In this document: positions 44,817 to 52,856 of the stretch, piece after piece
Layout of the letters: every line of letters starts with the position of its first letter
Position numbering within the stretch: position 1 is the first letter of the stretch
NCBI GenBank assembly: GCA_964514055.1
Contig: CAZEPB010000003.1
Location: 62,001-126,000 of the forward strand
Direction: 5' to 3'
From: SG8-32-3 sp964514055
Lineage (GTDB): Archaea; Thermoproteota; Bathyarchaeia; Bathyarchaeales; Bathycorpusculaceae
Length of the DNA: 64,000 nt
Translations under genes and position numbers: made by a program
Notes under the pieces: generated by a model
Database searches by the model: none
Seen by the model: only the letters and a program-made list of their open reading frames with translations
What the model was told of the DNA's origin: nothing

Positions 44817-45680
44817 ATGGCAGACCACCCTCGTTTTGGCCCAGCTGGAATCCCCCCAATCTTCAGAATTCTAGGCGCGCAATCATTCGATGTGCCCAGA
44901 CTTCTGCGGGAGGAAGGGCTGGACGCCTTTGAATACCAAGCCGTTCGGTGGGGTCAAAAACCGCAGATGAAGCAGGAAGACGCTGAACGTTTGGGCGTTG
45001 AAGCTAGAAAGAACGATGTTTTGTTAAGCATGCACGGCTCCTACTATGTGAATCTCAGTGGCAAAAAAGAGGTCGTGGAAGCCAGCAAACGGCGAATTGT
45101 CGCCTGCGCTGAAGCAGCGCGGTGGATGGGTGCTTACGTGGTGGTTTTCCATATGGGGTTTTATGGGCGCTTTGAAAAAAGCTACGCGTTCAGAAGCTGT
45201 GTCAACGCGTTGAAAGACATAGTTGCAACCATGAACAGTCTGGGAATCCGAAACGTGAAGTTGGGTCCTGAAACCATGGGCAGGGTCTTCCAAGTTGGCA
45301 GTCTGGACGAGATTTTGACCATTTGCGAAGAAGTTGAGCAGACCCAGCTCGTCATCGACTGGTCGCACCTGCACGCCAGACACCAAGGGCGGTTCAGAAA
45401 AGTTGAAGATTTCCGCGCGGTAGTGGAAGAGGTTGAAAGAAGGCTGGGAACAGAAGTCGCGAGAAACATGCACTGCCACTTCAGTAAAATTGAATACACG
45501 GATAAGGGTGAAAGACGCCACCATGTCTTGGACGAAGCCAGATACGGTCCAGACTTCGAGATGCTGGCGGAAGTCATAGCCGAGTTTAACATGCGCCCAG
45601 TCATGATATGCGAAACGCCCATCTTGGACGTGGACGCCATGAAAATGCGCGACATACTTAGGAAAATACGGAGAAAATAA
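44817..45680 (+). CDS. endonuclease IV/AP-endonuclease-2-type TIM-barrel protein
   Basis: 287 aa. Metal ligands expected of the Nfo family appear in order: His in LSMHGSYYV, His in VVVFHMGFYG, Glu in LGPETMG, Asp/His in VIDWSHLHAR, His in MHCHFSKI and Glu in MICETP. Endonuclease IV cuts DNA at abasic sites with three zinc ions in a TIM barrel. Other TIM-barrel families share this fold, so the exact reaction is less sure than the fold. It is transcribed alone, about 300 bases before rpl22. Confidence 0.85.
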   Translation: MADHPRFGPAGIPPIFRILGAQSFDVPRLLREEGLDAFEYQAVRWGQKPQMKQEDAERLGVEARKNDVLLSMHGSYYVNLSGKKEVVEASKRRIVACAEAARWMGAYVVVFHMGFYGRFEKSYAFRSCVNALKDIVATMNSLGIRNVKLGPETMGRVFQVGSLDEILTICEEVEQTQLVIDWSHLHARHQGRFRKVEDFRAVVEEVERRLGTEVARNMHCHFSKIEYTDKGERRHHVLDEARYGPDFEMLAEVIAEFNMRPVMICETPILDVDAMKMRDILRKIRRK

Positions 45681-45750
45681 GGACGCTGTTAAATCATCAT
45701 GCGTAATTCCCAAGCAGAGGTTCTATTCTGAAGTTCAAGCTATGCTTCAG

Positions 45751-45791
45751 CCTTTATATAAGGGGCTATAGACAAAAAATCGCAACAGTTC
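45751..45791 (+). promoter_or_regulatory. promoter-like element upstream of the ribosomal operon (copy A)
   Basis: The element reads cctttatataaggggctata, then gacaaaaaatcgcaacagttc. It shares both halves with copy B before hsp20: the TATA box plus G-tract plus ctatag, and the downstream acaaaaatcgca...acagttc. Transcription starting about 26 bases after the TATA box would give rpl22 a leader of about 195 bases, so both the promoter and the start of the RNA appear conserved. Confidence 0.6.
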
Positions 45792-45810
45792 AGCAACTGG
45801 GTTTTTCGGC

Positions 45811-45880
45811 AAAACTATAAAAGGCAACGTTAGTTTTAAAACGGTACACCTCACGTTCCGAACAGTCCCGCACATGGGAC
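45811..45880 (+). promoter_or_regulatory. two hairpins in the ribosomal-operon leader
   Basis: AAAACTA at 45811-45817 pairs with TAGTTTT at 45831-45837, and GTCCC at 45865-45869 pairs with GGGAC at 45876-45880 across a 6-base loop. Both lie between copy A and rpl22 in a leader that has no coding frame. They could bind a ribosomal protein for feedback control, as known for leaders of ribosomal operons in bacteria. Confidence 0.4.
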
Positions 45881-45927
45881 TTACACCAGCTTTAGCGTAG
45901 CTCAAACTAGTTTTGATACGGAAAGCC

Positions 45928-45940
45928 ATATAAATCGCCA
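45928..45940 (+). promoter_or_regulatory. second TATA box before rpl22
   Basis: gccatataaatcg at 45928-45940 is centred about 47 bases before ATG 45980 and would give a leader of about 20 bases containing ggaga at 45964-45968. With copy A upstream, rpl22 may have tandem promoters, one with a long structured leader and one short. Confidence 0.5.
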
Positions 45941-45979
45941 TTACGCTGTTGAATTGCACAATCGGAGAAATGACAAAAA

Positions 45980-46468
45980 ATGCCAAAATGGGGATACTCC
46001 ATAATAGAAGAAGAACTGGACCCTGAAAAAACAGCGAAAGCCAGCGGTAGAGAACTCAGAGTATCCCACAAGCACGCCCGAGAAGTGTGCCGAACAATCA
46101 AAGGCATGATGCTCACAAACGCAAAAACATACCTCAGAGACGTTATAGACAAAAAGAAAGCGGTTCCCTTCAGAAGACACAAAAAGAAACTCGGACACCG
46201 CCACGGCATAGAAAAAGCCTTCGCAGGAAGATACCCAGTGAAAACAGCACAGCAAATCCTGCGTGTGGTTGAAGCGGCAGAAGCCAACGCCGAAAACAAA
46301 GGCTTAGACGTAGACAGACTACGCATTTTCCACGCTGCCGCCTACCCAGGAATGAAAATCAAGCGGTTCACACCAAGAGCTCACGGCAGAACCTCACCAA
46401 GATACGAAACCACCACACACGTCGAAATCGTTTTAGAAGAAAAACCTGGACAAGGAGAAAGCTTCTAA
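45980..46468 (+). CDS. rpl22: ribosomal protein L22 (uL22)
   Basis: 162 aa. It matches archaeal L22: MPKWGYSI start, GRELRVSHKHAREV, the extended loop and the TSPRYETTTHVEIVLEE end that enters the exit tunnel region. It starts this operon; the S10-type genes that usually precede it (L3, L4, L23, L2, S19) are not in the window, so the long archaeal operon is split here. The stop codon abuts the rps3 ATG (overlap of one base). Confidence 0.96.
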   Translation: MPKWGYSIIEEELDPEKTAKASGRELRVSHKHAREVCRTIKGMMLTNAKTYLRDVIDKKKAVPFRRHKKKLGHRHGIEKAFAGRYPVKTAQQILRVVEAAEANAENKGLDVDRLRIFHAAAYPGMKIKRFTPRAHGRTSPRYETTTHVEIVLEEKPGQGESF

Positions 46469-47379
46469 TGTCCATCGTCAAACGATTCATAACCGAATCC
46501 ATCAAAAAAACGGAAATCGACGAGTTTCTACAAAGAAGACTTGAACGCGCTGGTTACGGCGGAGTTGACCTTTCCAAAACGCCGCTGGGAACCCACGTTG
46601 TAATTTACGCCATGCGACCTGGCATAGTCATAGGACGTGGCGGAGAAACAATAAAAGACCTCGCCACTATTTTAGAAAAAAACTTCAAACTTTCAAACCC
46701 GCAAATTTCTGTTTCAGAAATCGAGGTTCCTGAATTCAACGCTCACGTGGTTGCTTCCCGCGTAGCTTCCGCCCTCCAAAGAGGTGTTCACTTCAGACGC
46801 GCTGGTTTTTGGGCTCTGAACCAAGTTATGGATGCAGGAGCGTTAGGCGCAGAAATCGTGATAAGCGGCAAGCTGCGAACCGAAAGGGCACGTTTCGAAA
46901 AGTTCCGAGCAGGCTACTTCCCAAGATGCGGTGAACCCGCGTTGAAATACATGAAAAAAGCCGAAGCTCACGTTCAACTTAAACCCGGTATCATCGGCGT
47001 AAGAGTCAAACTGATGCCTCCAGACGCACAGTTTCCAGACAAAATCCAAATCGCCGAGGAACTGCCGCCTGAGGAAACCGAGGAAAAAGTAGCAGAAAAA
47101 GAGGAAGCACCTGCGGTAATTTCAGAGCAAGAAGTGAACGTGGAAGAACTGCCTAAAGAGCCAACTGAAGCAACCGAAGAAAAAGCAGAGGTAGCTGTAG
47201 AAGCGAAAGTAAACGAACCCGTTGAAGAGACAAAGCCGCAGGAAGAAGCAGTGGAAAAGGTAGCTGAAACCTCAGGTGAAGCAGAAGAGAAAACAGCAAA
47301 AGAGACAGCTGAGCCGTCTGAAGAAAAACCCGCAGAAACCGTGAAAGAACCAGCCGAAGAAAAGGAGGCAGAAGAGTAA
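46468..47379 (+). CDS. rps3: ribosomal protein S3 (uS3) with long acidic tail
   Basis: 303 aa. The first 210 residues are the usual KH-domain protein (VIGRGGETIKDLA holds the GxxG loop; then RAGFWALNQVM and the C-terminal domain). The last 90 residues are a low-complexity tail dominated by Glu, Ala, Lys and Pro, beyond the usual archaeal length. S3 lines the mRNA entry of the small subunit. The next gene follows directly. Confidence 0.96.
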   Translation: MSIVKRFITESIKKTEIDEFLQRRLERAGYGGVDLSKTPLGTHVVIYAMRPGIVIGRGGETIKDLATILEKNFKLSNPQISVSEIEVPEFNAHVVASRVASALQRGVHFRRAGFWALNQVMDAGALGAEIVISGKLRTERARFEKFRAGYFPRCGEPALKYMKKAEAHVQLKPGIIGVRVKLMPPDAQFPDKIQIAEELPPEETEEKVAEKEEAPAVISEQEVNVEELPKEPTEATEEKAEVAVEAKVNEPVEETKPQEEAVEKVAETSGEAEEKTAKETAEPSEEKPAETVKEPAEEKEAEE

Positions 47380-47643
47380 GTGCCCATACTGCGACTTAAA
47401 GACATCAACAACATGTCCTCTGAAGACCGAACCAAGAAGCTCTCTGAACTAAGGGCGGAACTTGCTAGACTGAAAACTATGATTAGAGCAGGTGGCGCCG
47501 TTGAGAACCCCGCTCGAATAAGAGAACTGCGCAAGGCAATTGCCAAGATACTCACCATAGAGAATGAAGACAAACTGGGGCTTAGAAAAACAGAAGAAAA
47601 AGCCGCAAAAAGAAAAGGTAAAAAGGAGAAGAAAACCAAGTGA
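47380..47643 (+). CDS. rpl29: ribosomal protein L29 (uL29)
   Basis: 87 aa. GTG start directly after the rps3 stop. Two helices with MSSEDRTKKLSELRAELARL and the family-typical ENPARIRELRKAIAKILT, then a short Lys-rich end. L29 sits near the tunnel exit and helps bind SRP and other factors. It overlaps the next gene by 4 bases. Confidence 0.94.
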   Translation: MPILRLKDINNMSSEDRTKKLSELRAELARLKTMIRAGGAVENPARIRELRKAIAKILTIENEDKLGLRKTEEKAAKRKGKKEKKTK

Positions 47644-47921
47644 AGGTAACCCCAGAAATCATACGCCACGAATTCATCGGAACCGAAGGAAAAATCGCCA
47701 AAAGCCCACACGCAGATTATGTTGGGATACACGGCGAGGTAACATACGAAACAAAAAACACTTTCACGATTACGCATAAAGGAAAGGCAAAAAGCGTAAT
47801 AAAAAACTCGGCAGTCTTTAACTTCAAGTTTTCCGACGGCACCACCGTTGAAATCGACGGCAAACTTTTGGTTGGAAGACCTGAAGACCGTCTCAAAAAA
47901 ACCGTGAAGAGGTTATGGTGA
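47640..47921 (+). CDS. rnp1: RNase P protein component 1 (Rpp29/Pop4)
   Basis: 93 aa. Sm-like beta-barrel with VTPEIIRHEFIGTEGKIAKS and GKLLVGRPEDRLKK typical of archaeal Rpp29. It binds RNase P RNA with Rpp21 to process tRNA 5' ends. Its place between rpl29 and rps17 is the usual archaeal one. The start overlaps rpl29 by 4 bases and the stop overlaps rps17. Confidence 0.93.
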   Translation: MKVTPEIIRHEFIGTEGKIAKSPHADYVGIHGEVTYETKNTFTITHKGKAKSVIKNSAVFNFKFSDGTTVEIDGKLLVGRPEDRLKKTVKRLW

Positions 47922-48238
47922 TGTCTCTAACTTTTAAGAAACCCAAAAAATCATGCAACGACAGAAACTGTCCCTTCCATGGAACACTTTCTGTGAGAGG
48001 AAGAGTTTTAGACGGCGTGGTCGCCACCGCAAAAATGGACAAAACAGTTGTTGTGGAACGCGAATACCTTCAGTTCTCACCTAAATTCGTGAGGTACGAG
48101 CGCAGGCGCGGTCACATTCCGTCACACAATCCCCCTTGCATAGACGCAAAAGAAGGAGACAGAGTGAGAATCGCGGAATGCCGCCCCCTCAGCAAGACGG
48201 TATCCTTCGTTGTTGTGGAAAAACTGGAGGAGAAGTAA
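47915..48238 (+). CDS. rps17: ribosomal protein S17 (uS17)
   Basis: 107 aa (ATG 47915; ATG 47921 is also possible). OB-fold protein; NCPFHGTLSVRGRVLDGVV and the YERRRGHIPSHNPPCIDAKEG segment (split) are typical archaeal S17. The two cysteines CNDRNC at the start recall zinc-binding versions. It binds 16S rRNA early in assembly. Confidence 0.95.
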   Translation: MVMSLTFKKPKKSCNDRNCPFHGTLSVRGRVLDGVVATAKMDKTVVVEREYLQFSPKFVRYERRRGHIPSHNPPCIDAKEGDRVRIAECRPLSKTVSFVVVEKLEEK

Positions 48239-48239
48239 C

Positions 48240-48680
48240 ATGGCGGCGAAGGCAAAACAAAGGGCACTTATCGCGAAAGGTATGCTTTCTCACGGACAGA
48301 AAGTTTCGAGAGGGCTTTTAGCTGGCTCGACTTTAAGGTGTACCGATAACACTGGCGCACGCGTACTGCGCTTAATCCAAGCCATGGGCTATAAAGGTCG
48401 ATTAAGACGGTATCCTTCCGCCACCGTAGGCGACAAAGTGACCGTTTCGGTTAGGCAAGGGTCACCAGATATGAGAAAGAAGATTTTCCAAGCGGTGATT
48501 GTAAGACAGAGGAAACCTTACAAAAGAATCGACGGCGTCTGGGTTCAGTTCGAAGATAACGCCGCGGTGATAATCACTCCTGATGGTGAAATGAAAGGCT
48601 CCGAAATTCGCGGTCCCGTAGCCAGAGAAGCTGCTGAAAGATGGCCAAGAATAGCGAGTGCCTCAAGCATAATAGTGTAG
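48240..48680 (+). CDS. rpl14: ribosomal protein L14 (uL14)
   Basis: 146 aa from ATG 48240, chosen because GGAGG at 48226-48230 stands 9 bases before it; an earlier in-frame TTG at 48210 would overlap rps17 and adds residues unlike the family. SRGLLAGSTLRCTDNTGARVL and FEDNAAVIITPDGEMKGSEI are conserved. L14 lies at the subunit interface. Confidence 0.95.
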   Translation: MAAKAKQRALIAKGMLSHGQKVSRGLLAGSTLRCTDNTGARVLRLIQAMGYKGRLRRYPSATVGDKVTVSVRQGSPDMRKKIFQAVIVRQRKPYKRIDGVWVQFEDNAAVIITPDGEMKGSEIRGPVAREAAERWPRIASASSIIV

Positions 48681-48690
48681 GTGAAATAAC

Positions 48691-49350
48691 ATGCAAAAAA
48701 CAAAACCAGTAAAAGACCCGCGAAAACAGCGGAAAAGGCTTTATAACGCACCTGCACATCTGCGTCGCAAGTTCATGGCGGCTCCTCTCTCGCCAGCACT
48801 CGTTTCGTCAAAAGGCGCAAAGGCTCTTCCAGTCCGGAAAGGCGACACCGTCCGCGTAATGCGCGGAGATCACATAGGATTCGAAGGAAAAGTCAGCCGA
48901 GTAGACTTGAAGCGATACCGAATATTCCTTGAGGGTTTAACACGCGAGAAGGTTGACGGAACAAACATATTTGTTTCAGTGCACCCGTCGAAGGTCATGA
49001 TAAAAAACCTGAAGCTTGACGACAAATGGCGAAAAGCAATCGTTGAAGGAAAAGAGGAACTGGAGCTGTCCAAAGAAAAGAAAGTAGAGAAAGTGGTAGA
49101 GAAACCTCCGAAGAAAGAGAAAGCTGTTAAAACCAAAAAAGCCAAAAAAGAAAAAGCCGCCGAAGAGAAAGCCGTGGTTCCAGAGAAACCTGCAAAAAAA
49201 GCGCCAAAAGCCGCCAAGAAAAAAGTTCAGAAGCCTGCTGCCAAAAAGAAAAAAGAAGAAAAACCAGCTAAAAAAGAAAAAAAGCCGAAAGAGGCAAAGA
49301 AACCACGAGCCAAGCGTAAAACTACTTCAAAAACTGAAGGAGGAACATAG
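48691..49350 (+). CDS. rpl24: ribosomal protein L24 (uL24) with long basic tail
   Basis: 219 aa. The first 115 residues are a normal archaeal L24 (VRKGDTVRVMRGDHIGFEGKV KOW region, split). The following 100 residues are almost pure Lys, Ala, Glu and Pro, a strongly basic extension. L24 starts assembly of the large subunit. The tail contrasts with the acidic tail on S3 in the same operon. Confidence 0.94.
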   Translation: MQKTKPVKDPRKQRKRLYNAPAHLRRKFMAAPLSPALVSSKGAKALPVRKGDTVRVMRGDHIGFEGKVSRVDLKRYRIFLEGLTREKVDGTNIFVSVHPSKVMIKNLKLDDKWRKAIVEGKEELELSKEKKVEKVVEKPPKKEKAVKTKKAKKEKAAEEKAVVPEKPAKKAPKAAKKKVQKPAAKKKKEEKPAKKEKKPKEAKKPRAKRKTTSKTEGGT

Positions 49351-49352
49351 CT

Positions 49353-50120
49353 TTGGGCAAGAAAGGAAAAGTAGGAAGATTAAAACGAAAGCCCGCGCCG
49401 AGATTCTGGCCAGTTCACAGAAAAGAAGCCGTTTGGATAGTGAGACCTTCATCTGGACCTCACTCTCTAGAAAAGTGTTTACCCCTCTCACTCGTTCTCC
49501 GTGACATTCTTGAAGTAGCTGAGACAAGGAAAGAAGCCAAAAAGATAATCTCGCAGGGTAAAGTTTACGTTGACGGAAAGGTCAGGCGAAAAGACGATTT
49601 CCCCGTAGGCTTGATGGATGTTATTTCGATGCCTGACGTGAACAAGTTTTACAGGTTACTGCCTTCACATAAAGGTCTATTTCTTAATCCAATAAGTAAA
49701 GAAGAAGCCAGTTTCAAACTGTTCAGGGTAGAAGATAAAACCATAGTCAAGAACGGAACTTCGCAGGTTGCTCTCCACGACGGATCAAACCTGCTTGTAA
49801 AAGCGGAGGACCCTGAAAGCCCAGCGGAAGTGGTTTACGAAACCTTTGACACGTTGAAACTTGGGCTTCCTGAAAAACAGGTGCTTGACCAACTGAAAAC
49901 CAAAAAAGGCAATATCGCCATCATAACGGGTGGAAAGAACATCGGAAAACAGGGTAAAATAGTCGAGATCGAAAAAACTGTAGCGAAGAAACGTAGAAAC
50001 GCCCTTGTGGTAATCGAGGACGAAAAAGGCAACCGTTACCAAACAATTTTAGATTTCGTCTTTTCCATAGGTGGAGCCAAATCCCTCATATCTTTACCGG
50101 AGGTAGCTTCAGTTGTCTGA
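49353..50120 (+). CDS. rps4e: ribosomal protein S4e (eS4)
   Basis: 255 aa. TTG start at 49353 after gaggaac. Archaeal/eukaryal-specific S4 family: an S4-type RNA-binding domain (LVLRDILEVAETRKEA, then GKVYVDGKVRRK), a KOW domain (ITGGKNIGKQGKIVEIE) and a short C-terminus. Its 8-base overlap with rpl5 suggests coupling. Confidence 0.95.
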   Translation: MGKKGKVGRLKRKPAPRFWPVHRKEAVWIVRPSSGPHSLEKCLPLSLVLRDILEVAETRKEAKKIISQGKVYVDGKVRRKDDFPVGLMDVISMPDVNKFYRLLPSHKGLFLNPISKEEASFKLFRVEDKTIVKNGTSQVALHDGSNLLVKAEDPESPAEVVYETFDTLKLGLPEKQVLDQLKTKKGNIAIITGGKNIGKQGKIVEIEKTVAKKRRNALVVIEDEKGNRYQTILDFVFSIGGAKSLISLPEVASVV

Positions 50121-50652
50121 GGAAGATATCCTTAAGAGATGGGAAGAGCAGCCGATGCTTAAACCCAGAATCGACAAGGTCGTCGTTAACCTTAACGTGG
50201 GAAAATCAGGCGAACCACTGGAGAAAGCTTCCAGAGTATTGAAGGAGTTGACAAATCAGACGCCTGTTAAAAAACAGGCCAAAAAAACGATAAGAGACTT
50301 TGGTTTAAGGAAAGGCGAGTCAATTGCGTGTGTCGTGACGCTGAGAAAACAGGCGGCGCTTGACTTCCTTAAGAAGGTGCTGCCAGTTGTCGAAAACAAG
50401 ATTTCTCGGGCTTCGTTTGACAGGCAAGGTAACTTTGCTTTCGGCATAAAAGAGCACATCGAAATAGCAGGCGTGAAGTATGATCCTGATATAGGCATTT
50501 TCGGAATGGATGTCTGTGTCTCCGTGAACCGACCTGGACACCGAGTGAAGATCAGGAGAAAGCAGAAATCGCACATCGGTTCCAAGCACTTGTTAACGCC
50601 TGAAGAGTCAATTGCCTTCGTCAAGCAAACTTTAGGAGTTGAAATCGCATAA
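50113..50652 (+). CDS. rpl5: ribosomal protein L5 (uL5)
   Basis: 179 aa from TTG 50113, the only start that precedes the conserved PRIDKVVVNLNVGKSG. NQTPVKKQAKKTIRDFGLRKGE, split, and the CVSVNRPGHRVKIR region fit archaeal L5, which binds 5S rRNA. It overlaps the end of rps4e by 8 bases. Confidence 0.95.
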   Translation: MSEEDILKRWEEQPMLKPRIDKVVVNLNVGKSGEPLEKASRVLKELTNQTPVKKQAKKTIRDFGLRKGESIACVVTLRKQAALDFLKKVLPVVENKISRASFDRQGNFAFGIKEHIEIAGVKYDPDIGIFGMDVCVSVNRPGHRVKIRRKQKSHIGSKHLLTPEESIAFVKQTLGVEIA

Positions 50653-50667
50653 ACAGGAGACGGCTGT

Positions 50668-50832
50668 ATGGCTAAACAGAAAATGAAGAAAGAAAGGAAG
50701 TATGGCAAAGGGGCAAGACCATGCGTTAGATGCGGTTCTTACGGGCCAGTTATCAGACGTTACAATTTATATTTGTGCAGGCACTGTTTCAGGGAGGCTG
50801 CGCCAAAGCTTGGTTTCAAAAAATATGAGTAG
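50668..50832 (+). CDS. rps14: ribosomal protein S14 (uS14), zinc-binding type
   Basis: 54 aa. ATG 50668 is preceded by aggag at 50655-50659 (8-base spacing). The frame codes MAKQKMKKERKYGKG, then CVRCG and CRHC zinc pairs, ending KLGFKKYE before TAG. All four cysteines are present, so it is the zinc form. The archaeal order L5-S14-S8 is kept. Confidence 0.95.
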   Translation: MAKQKMKKERKYGKGARPCVRCGSYGPVIRRYNLYLCRHCFREAAPKLGFKKYE

Positions 50833-50844
50833 CGAGGTAGCAAG

Positions 50845-51228
50845 ATGGATACGTTGACAAATGGGTTGATAACTATCATAAACAACGAGATGCGTAACAA
50901 ACGCGAATGTATAATCAGCCCTGCGTCTAAACTTTTAGGACGCGTATTAAGAATAATGCAGTTAAACGGCTACATCGGCGAGTTCGAGTTTATTGATGAT
51001 GGTCGTTCTGGAAAGTTCAAGGTGCAGCTTCTGGGCAGAATAAACAAGTGTGGTGCTGTTAAGCCACGTTTCTCCGTTAAAGTCGGCGAGTTCGAAAACT
51101 GGGAGAAAAAGTTCCTCCCGTCAAGGGACGTCGGAATAATGGTCGTTTCAACCTCCAAAGGCGTGGTAGCTCACAAGGAAGCTGAAGAAAAGAACATGGG
51201 AGGCAGGTTGTTAGCTTTCGTTTACTAA
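50845..51228 (+). CDS. rps8: ribosomal protein S8 (uS8)
   Basis: 127 aa. MDTLTNGLITIINNEMRNKRE start, a central GYIGEFEFIDDGRSGKFKV region and the C-terminal PSRDVGIMVVSTSKGVVAH (split). S8 organises the central domain of 16S rRNA. ATG 50845 lies 8 bases after gcgaggt. Confidence 0.95.
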   Translation: MDTLTNGLITIINNEMRNKRECIISPASKLLGRVLRIMQLNGYIGEFEFIDDGRSGKFKVQLLGRINKCGAVKPRFSVKVGEFENWEKKFLPSRDVGIMVVSTSKGVVAHKEAEEKNMGGRLLAFVY

Positions 51229-51241
51229 ACAGGTGTTTTTT

Positions 51242-51787
51242 ATGAGGCTGCCAGAAATCTCCAAGACCATTCAAGTTCCAGATGGCGTAGAAGTGAACGT
51301 GGAAAGACGAAAAGTTACAGTTAAAGGCGCCAAGGGAACTTTAACACGTGACTTTTCTTACGTTCCGATATCGCTTGAAGGTGATGGTAAAACAGTTCGC
51401 GTTTGGGCTGAATGGCCTCGCAAGAAGGAAGCCTCCCTCGTAGGCACCATATACTCTCACATTCAAAATATGATCACTGGAGTCGAAAAGGGCTTTTCGT
51501 ACAAGCTTAAAATCGTGTTCTCTCACTTTCCGATGTCAGTCAAGGTTCAAGACAAAACGGTTTTGATTGAAAACTTCACTGGCGAAAGGCGAGCGCGAAA
51601 AGTGAAGATAATCGGCGACGTTCAAGTTAAGGTTCAAAGCGAAGACGTGATTGTTGAAGGCATAAACTTGGAAGATGTTAGCCAAACCGCCGCTAACATC
51701 GAGCAAGCCACGAAAGTGAAGAAGAAGGACCCGCGCGTTTTCTTGGACGGCATATACGTATATGAACGAAATGAGGGAATGACGTAA
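51242..51787 (+). CDS. rpl6: ribosomal protein L6 (uL6)
   Basis: 181 aa from ATG 51242, selected because AGGTG at 51231-51235 is followed by six bases and then this ATG; the GTG at 51233 is inside that site. Two repeats of the L6 fold start at VQVPDGVEVNVERRKVTVKG-like sequence (here IQVPDGVEV) and near YKLKIVFSHFPMSV. L6 lies at the base of the stalk. Its stop overlaps rpl32e by one base. Confidence 0.95.
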   Translation: MRLPEISKTIQVPDGVEVNVERRKVTVKGAKGTLTRDFSYVPISLEGDGKTVRVWAEWPRKKEASLVGTIYSHIQNMITGVEKGFSYKLKIVFSHFPMSVKVQDKTVLIENFTGERRARKVKIIGDVQVKVQSEDVIVEGINLEDVSQTAANIEQATKVKKKDPRVFLDGIYVYERNEGMT

Positions 51788-52404
51788 TGGCAGAAACAAA
51801 AGCGTCCCTACCAAAAAAGGCGTTAAAATCGAGAAAACGCGCTAAAAAGAAAAAACCAGATTTCGTCAGGCCAGAAAGCTGGCGATACATGAGATTGAAG
51901 GAAAGCTGGCGTAAGCCTCGCGGGTTAGATAACAAGGTGCGGCGGAAAATCAAGGGATGGCCACCAGCGGTCAGCGTCGGCTATAAAGGACCAAAAAGCG
52001 CTAGGGGGCTTCATCCGTCTGGGTACAGAGAAGTTTTGGTGCATAACGTGCAGGAACTTTCCAATGTTGACCCGAAAACTGAGGCTGCTCGAATAGCTCA
52101 TAGGGTTGGCAAGAAAAAGCGGGTGCAGATTATAGCTGAAGCCAAAAAGCGCAAGGTCAAAATTTTGAACGTTACTTTGATTCAGGAGCCCATCGAGAAG
52201 GAAGAGGAGGAGCCTGAGGAAGCTGAGGAAGAGCCAAAGGAGAAAGAGAAGAAACCTGCGGTGAAGGAGGAGAAGCCGAAGCGCAGAACGCTTGGTAGGA
52301 GAAAGGTTTCCGAAAAGGAGTCGAAGTCACCTGCTAAAAAATCTGAGCGACCGAAGAAGGCTCAGAAGAAGACGAAAAGTGAGAAGGGAGCTAAGAAACA
52401 ATGA
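51787..52404 (+). CDS. rpl32e: ribosomal protein L32e (eL32) with long charged tail
   Basis: 205 aa. The L32e core has PDFVRPESWRYMRLKESWRKP (split), LDNKVRRKIKGWP and GYREVLVHNVQELSNVDP. The last 75 residues are a low-complexity Glu/Lys/Pro tail starting EEEEPEEAEEE. Archaeal/eukaryal-specific large-subunit protein. It overlaps rpl19e by 4 bases. Confidence 0.94.
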   Translation: MAETKASLPKKALKSRKRAKKKKPDFVRPESWRYMRLKESWRKPRGLDNKVRRKIKGWPPAVSVGYKGPKSARGLHPSGYREVLVHNVQELSNVDPKTEAARIAHRVGKKKRVQIIAEAKKRKVKILNVTLIQEPIEKEEEEPEEAEEEPKEKEKKPAVKEEKPKRRTLGRRKVSEKESKSPAKKSERPKKAQKKTKSEKGAKKQ

Positions 52405-52856
52405 CCAATCTTAGTAGTCAAAGGCGTTTGGCAGCGGAAATCCTGAAGGTTGGTCAGAATCGAGTTTGGATTGACCCTGAAAGAATGGATGATGTTGAAG
52501 GAGCTATAACGCGTGAGGAGGTTAAGAAGCTGATTCACGAGAAGATTATTGTGTCTTTGCCTGAGAAAGGTGTTAGCAGGTCTCGAGCGAAGACGGTTCG
52601 GAGAAAGAAGGTTGTGGGTCGGCGTAAGGGTCCTGGGAGCCGAACTGGGTCTGCACGCGCAAAAGTTTCTAAGAAAGAGGCGTGGATGAGCAAGATTCGT
52701 TCTCTAAGACGGAAGCTTCGAGAGTTGAAGGCAAACAGGGTTATCACAGAGTCTACTTACAGGAAAATGTATGGCGTGGCTGGCAGCGGAAAGTTTGAGT
52801 CGGTTGCGGATTTGGAGCGATATTTGAAAGCTCATGACTTGTGGAGGAAACGTTGA
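52401..52856 (+). CDS. rpl19e: ribosomal protein L19e (eL19)
   Basis: 151 aa. TNLSSQRRLAAEILKVGQNRVWIDP (split) and RRKVVGRRKGPGSRTGSARAK (split) are archaeal/eukaryal L19e signatures, followed by a helical end. It takes part in an intersubunit bridge. The stop overlaps rpl18 by one base. Confidence 0.95.
   Translation: MTNLSSQRRLAAEILKVGQNRVWIDPERMDDVEGAITREEVKKLIHEKIIVSLPEKGVSRSRAKTVRRKKVVGRRKGPGSRTGSARAKVSKKEAWMSKIRSLRRKLRELKANRVITESTYRKMYGVAGSGKFESVADLERYLKAHDLWRKR

Noticed and set aside
44569..44859. 96-codon minus-strand frame between the TackOD1-like and endonuclease IV-like genes
   Set aside because: It overlaps the start of the plus gene, has no ribosome binding site of note and no protein-like segment.
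46974..47777. 267-codon minus-strand frame opposite rps3, rpl29 and rnp1
   Set aside because: Its Ser/Ala/Phe-rich sequence is the antisense mirror of the Glu/Lys-rich tails and has no family features; the plus-strand genes are certain.
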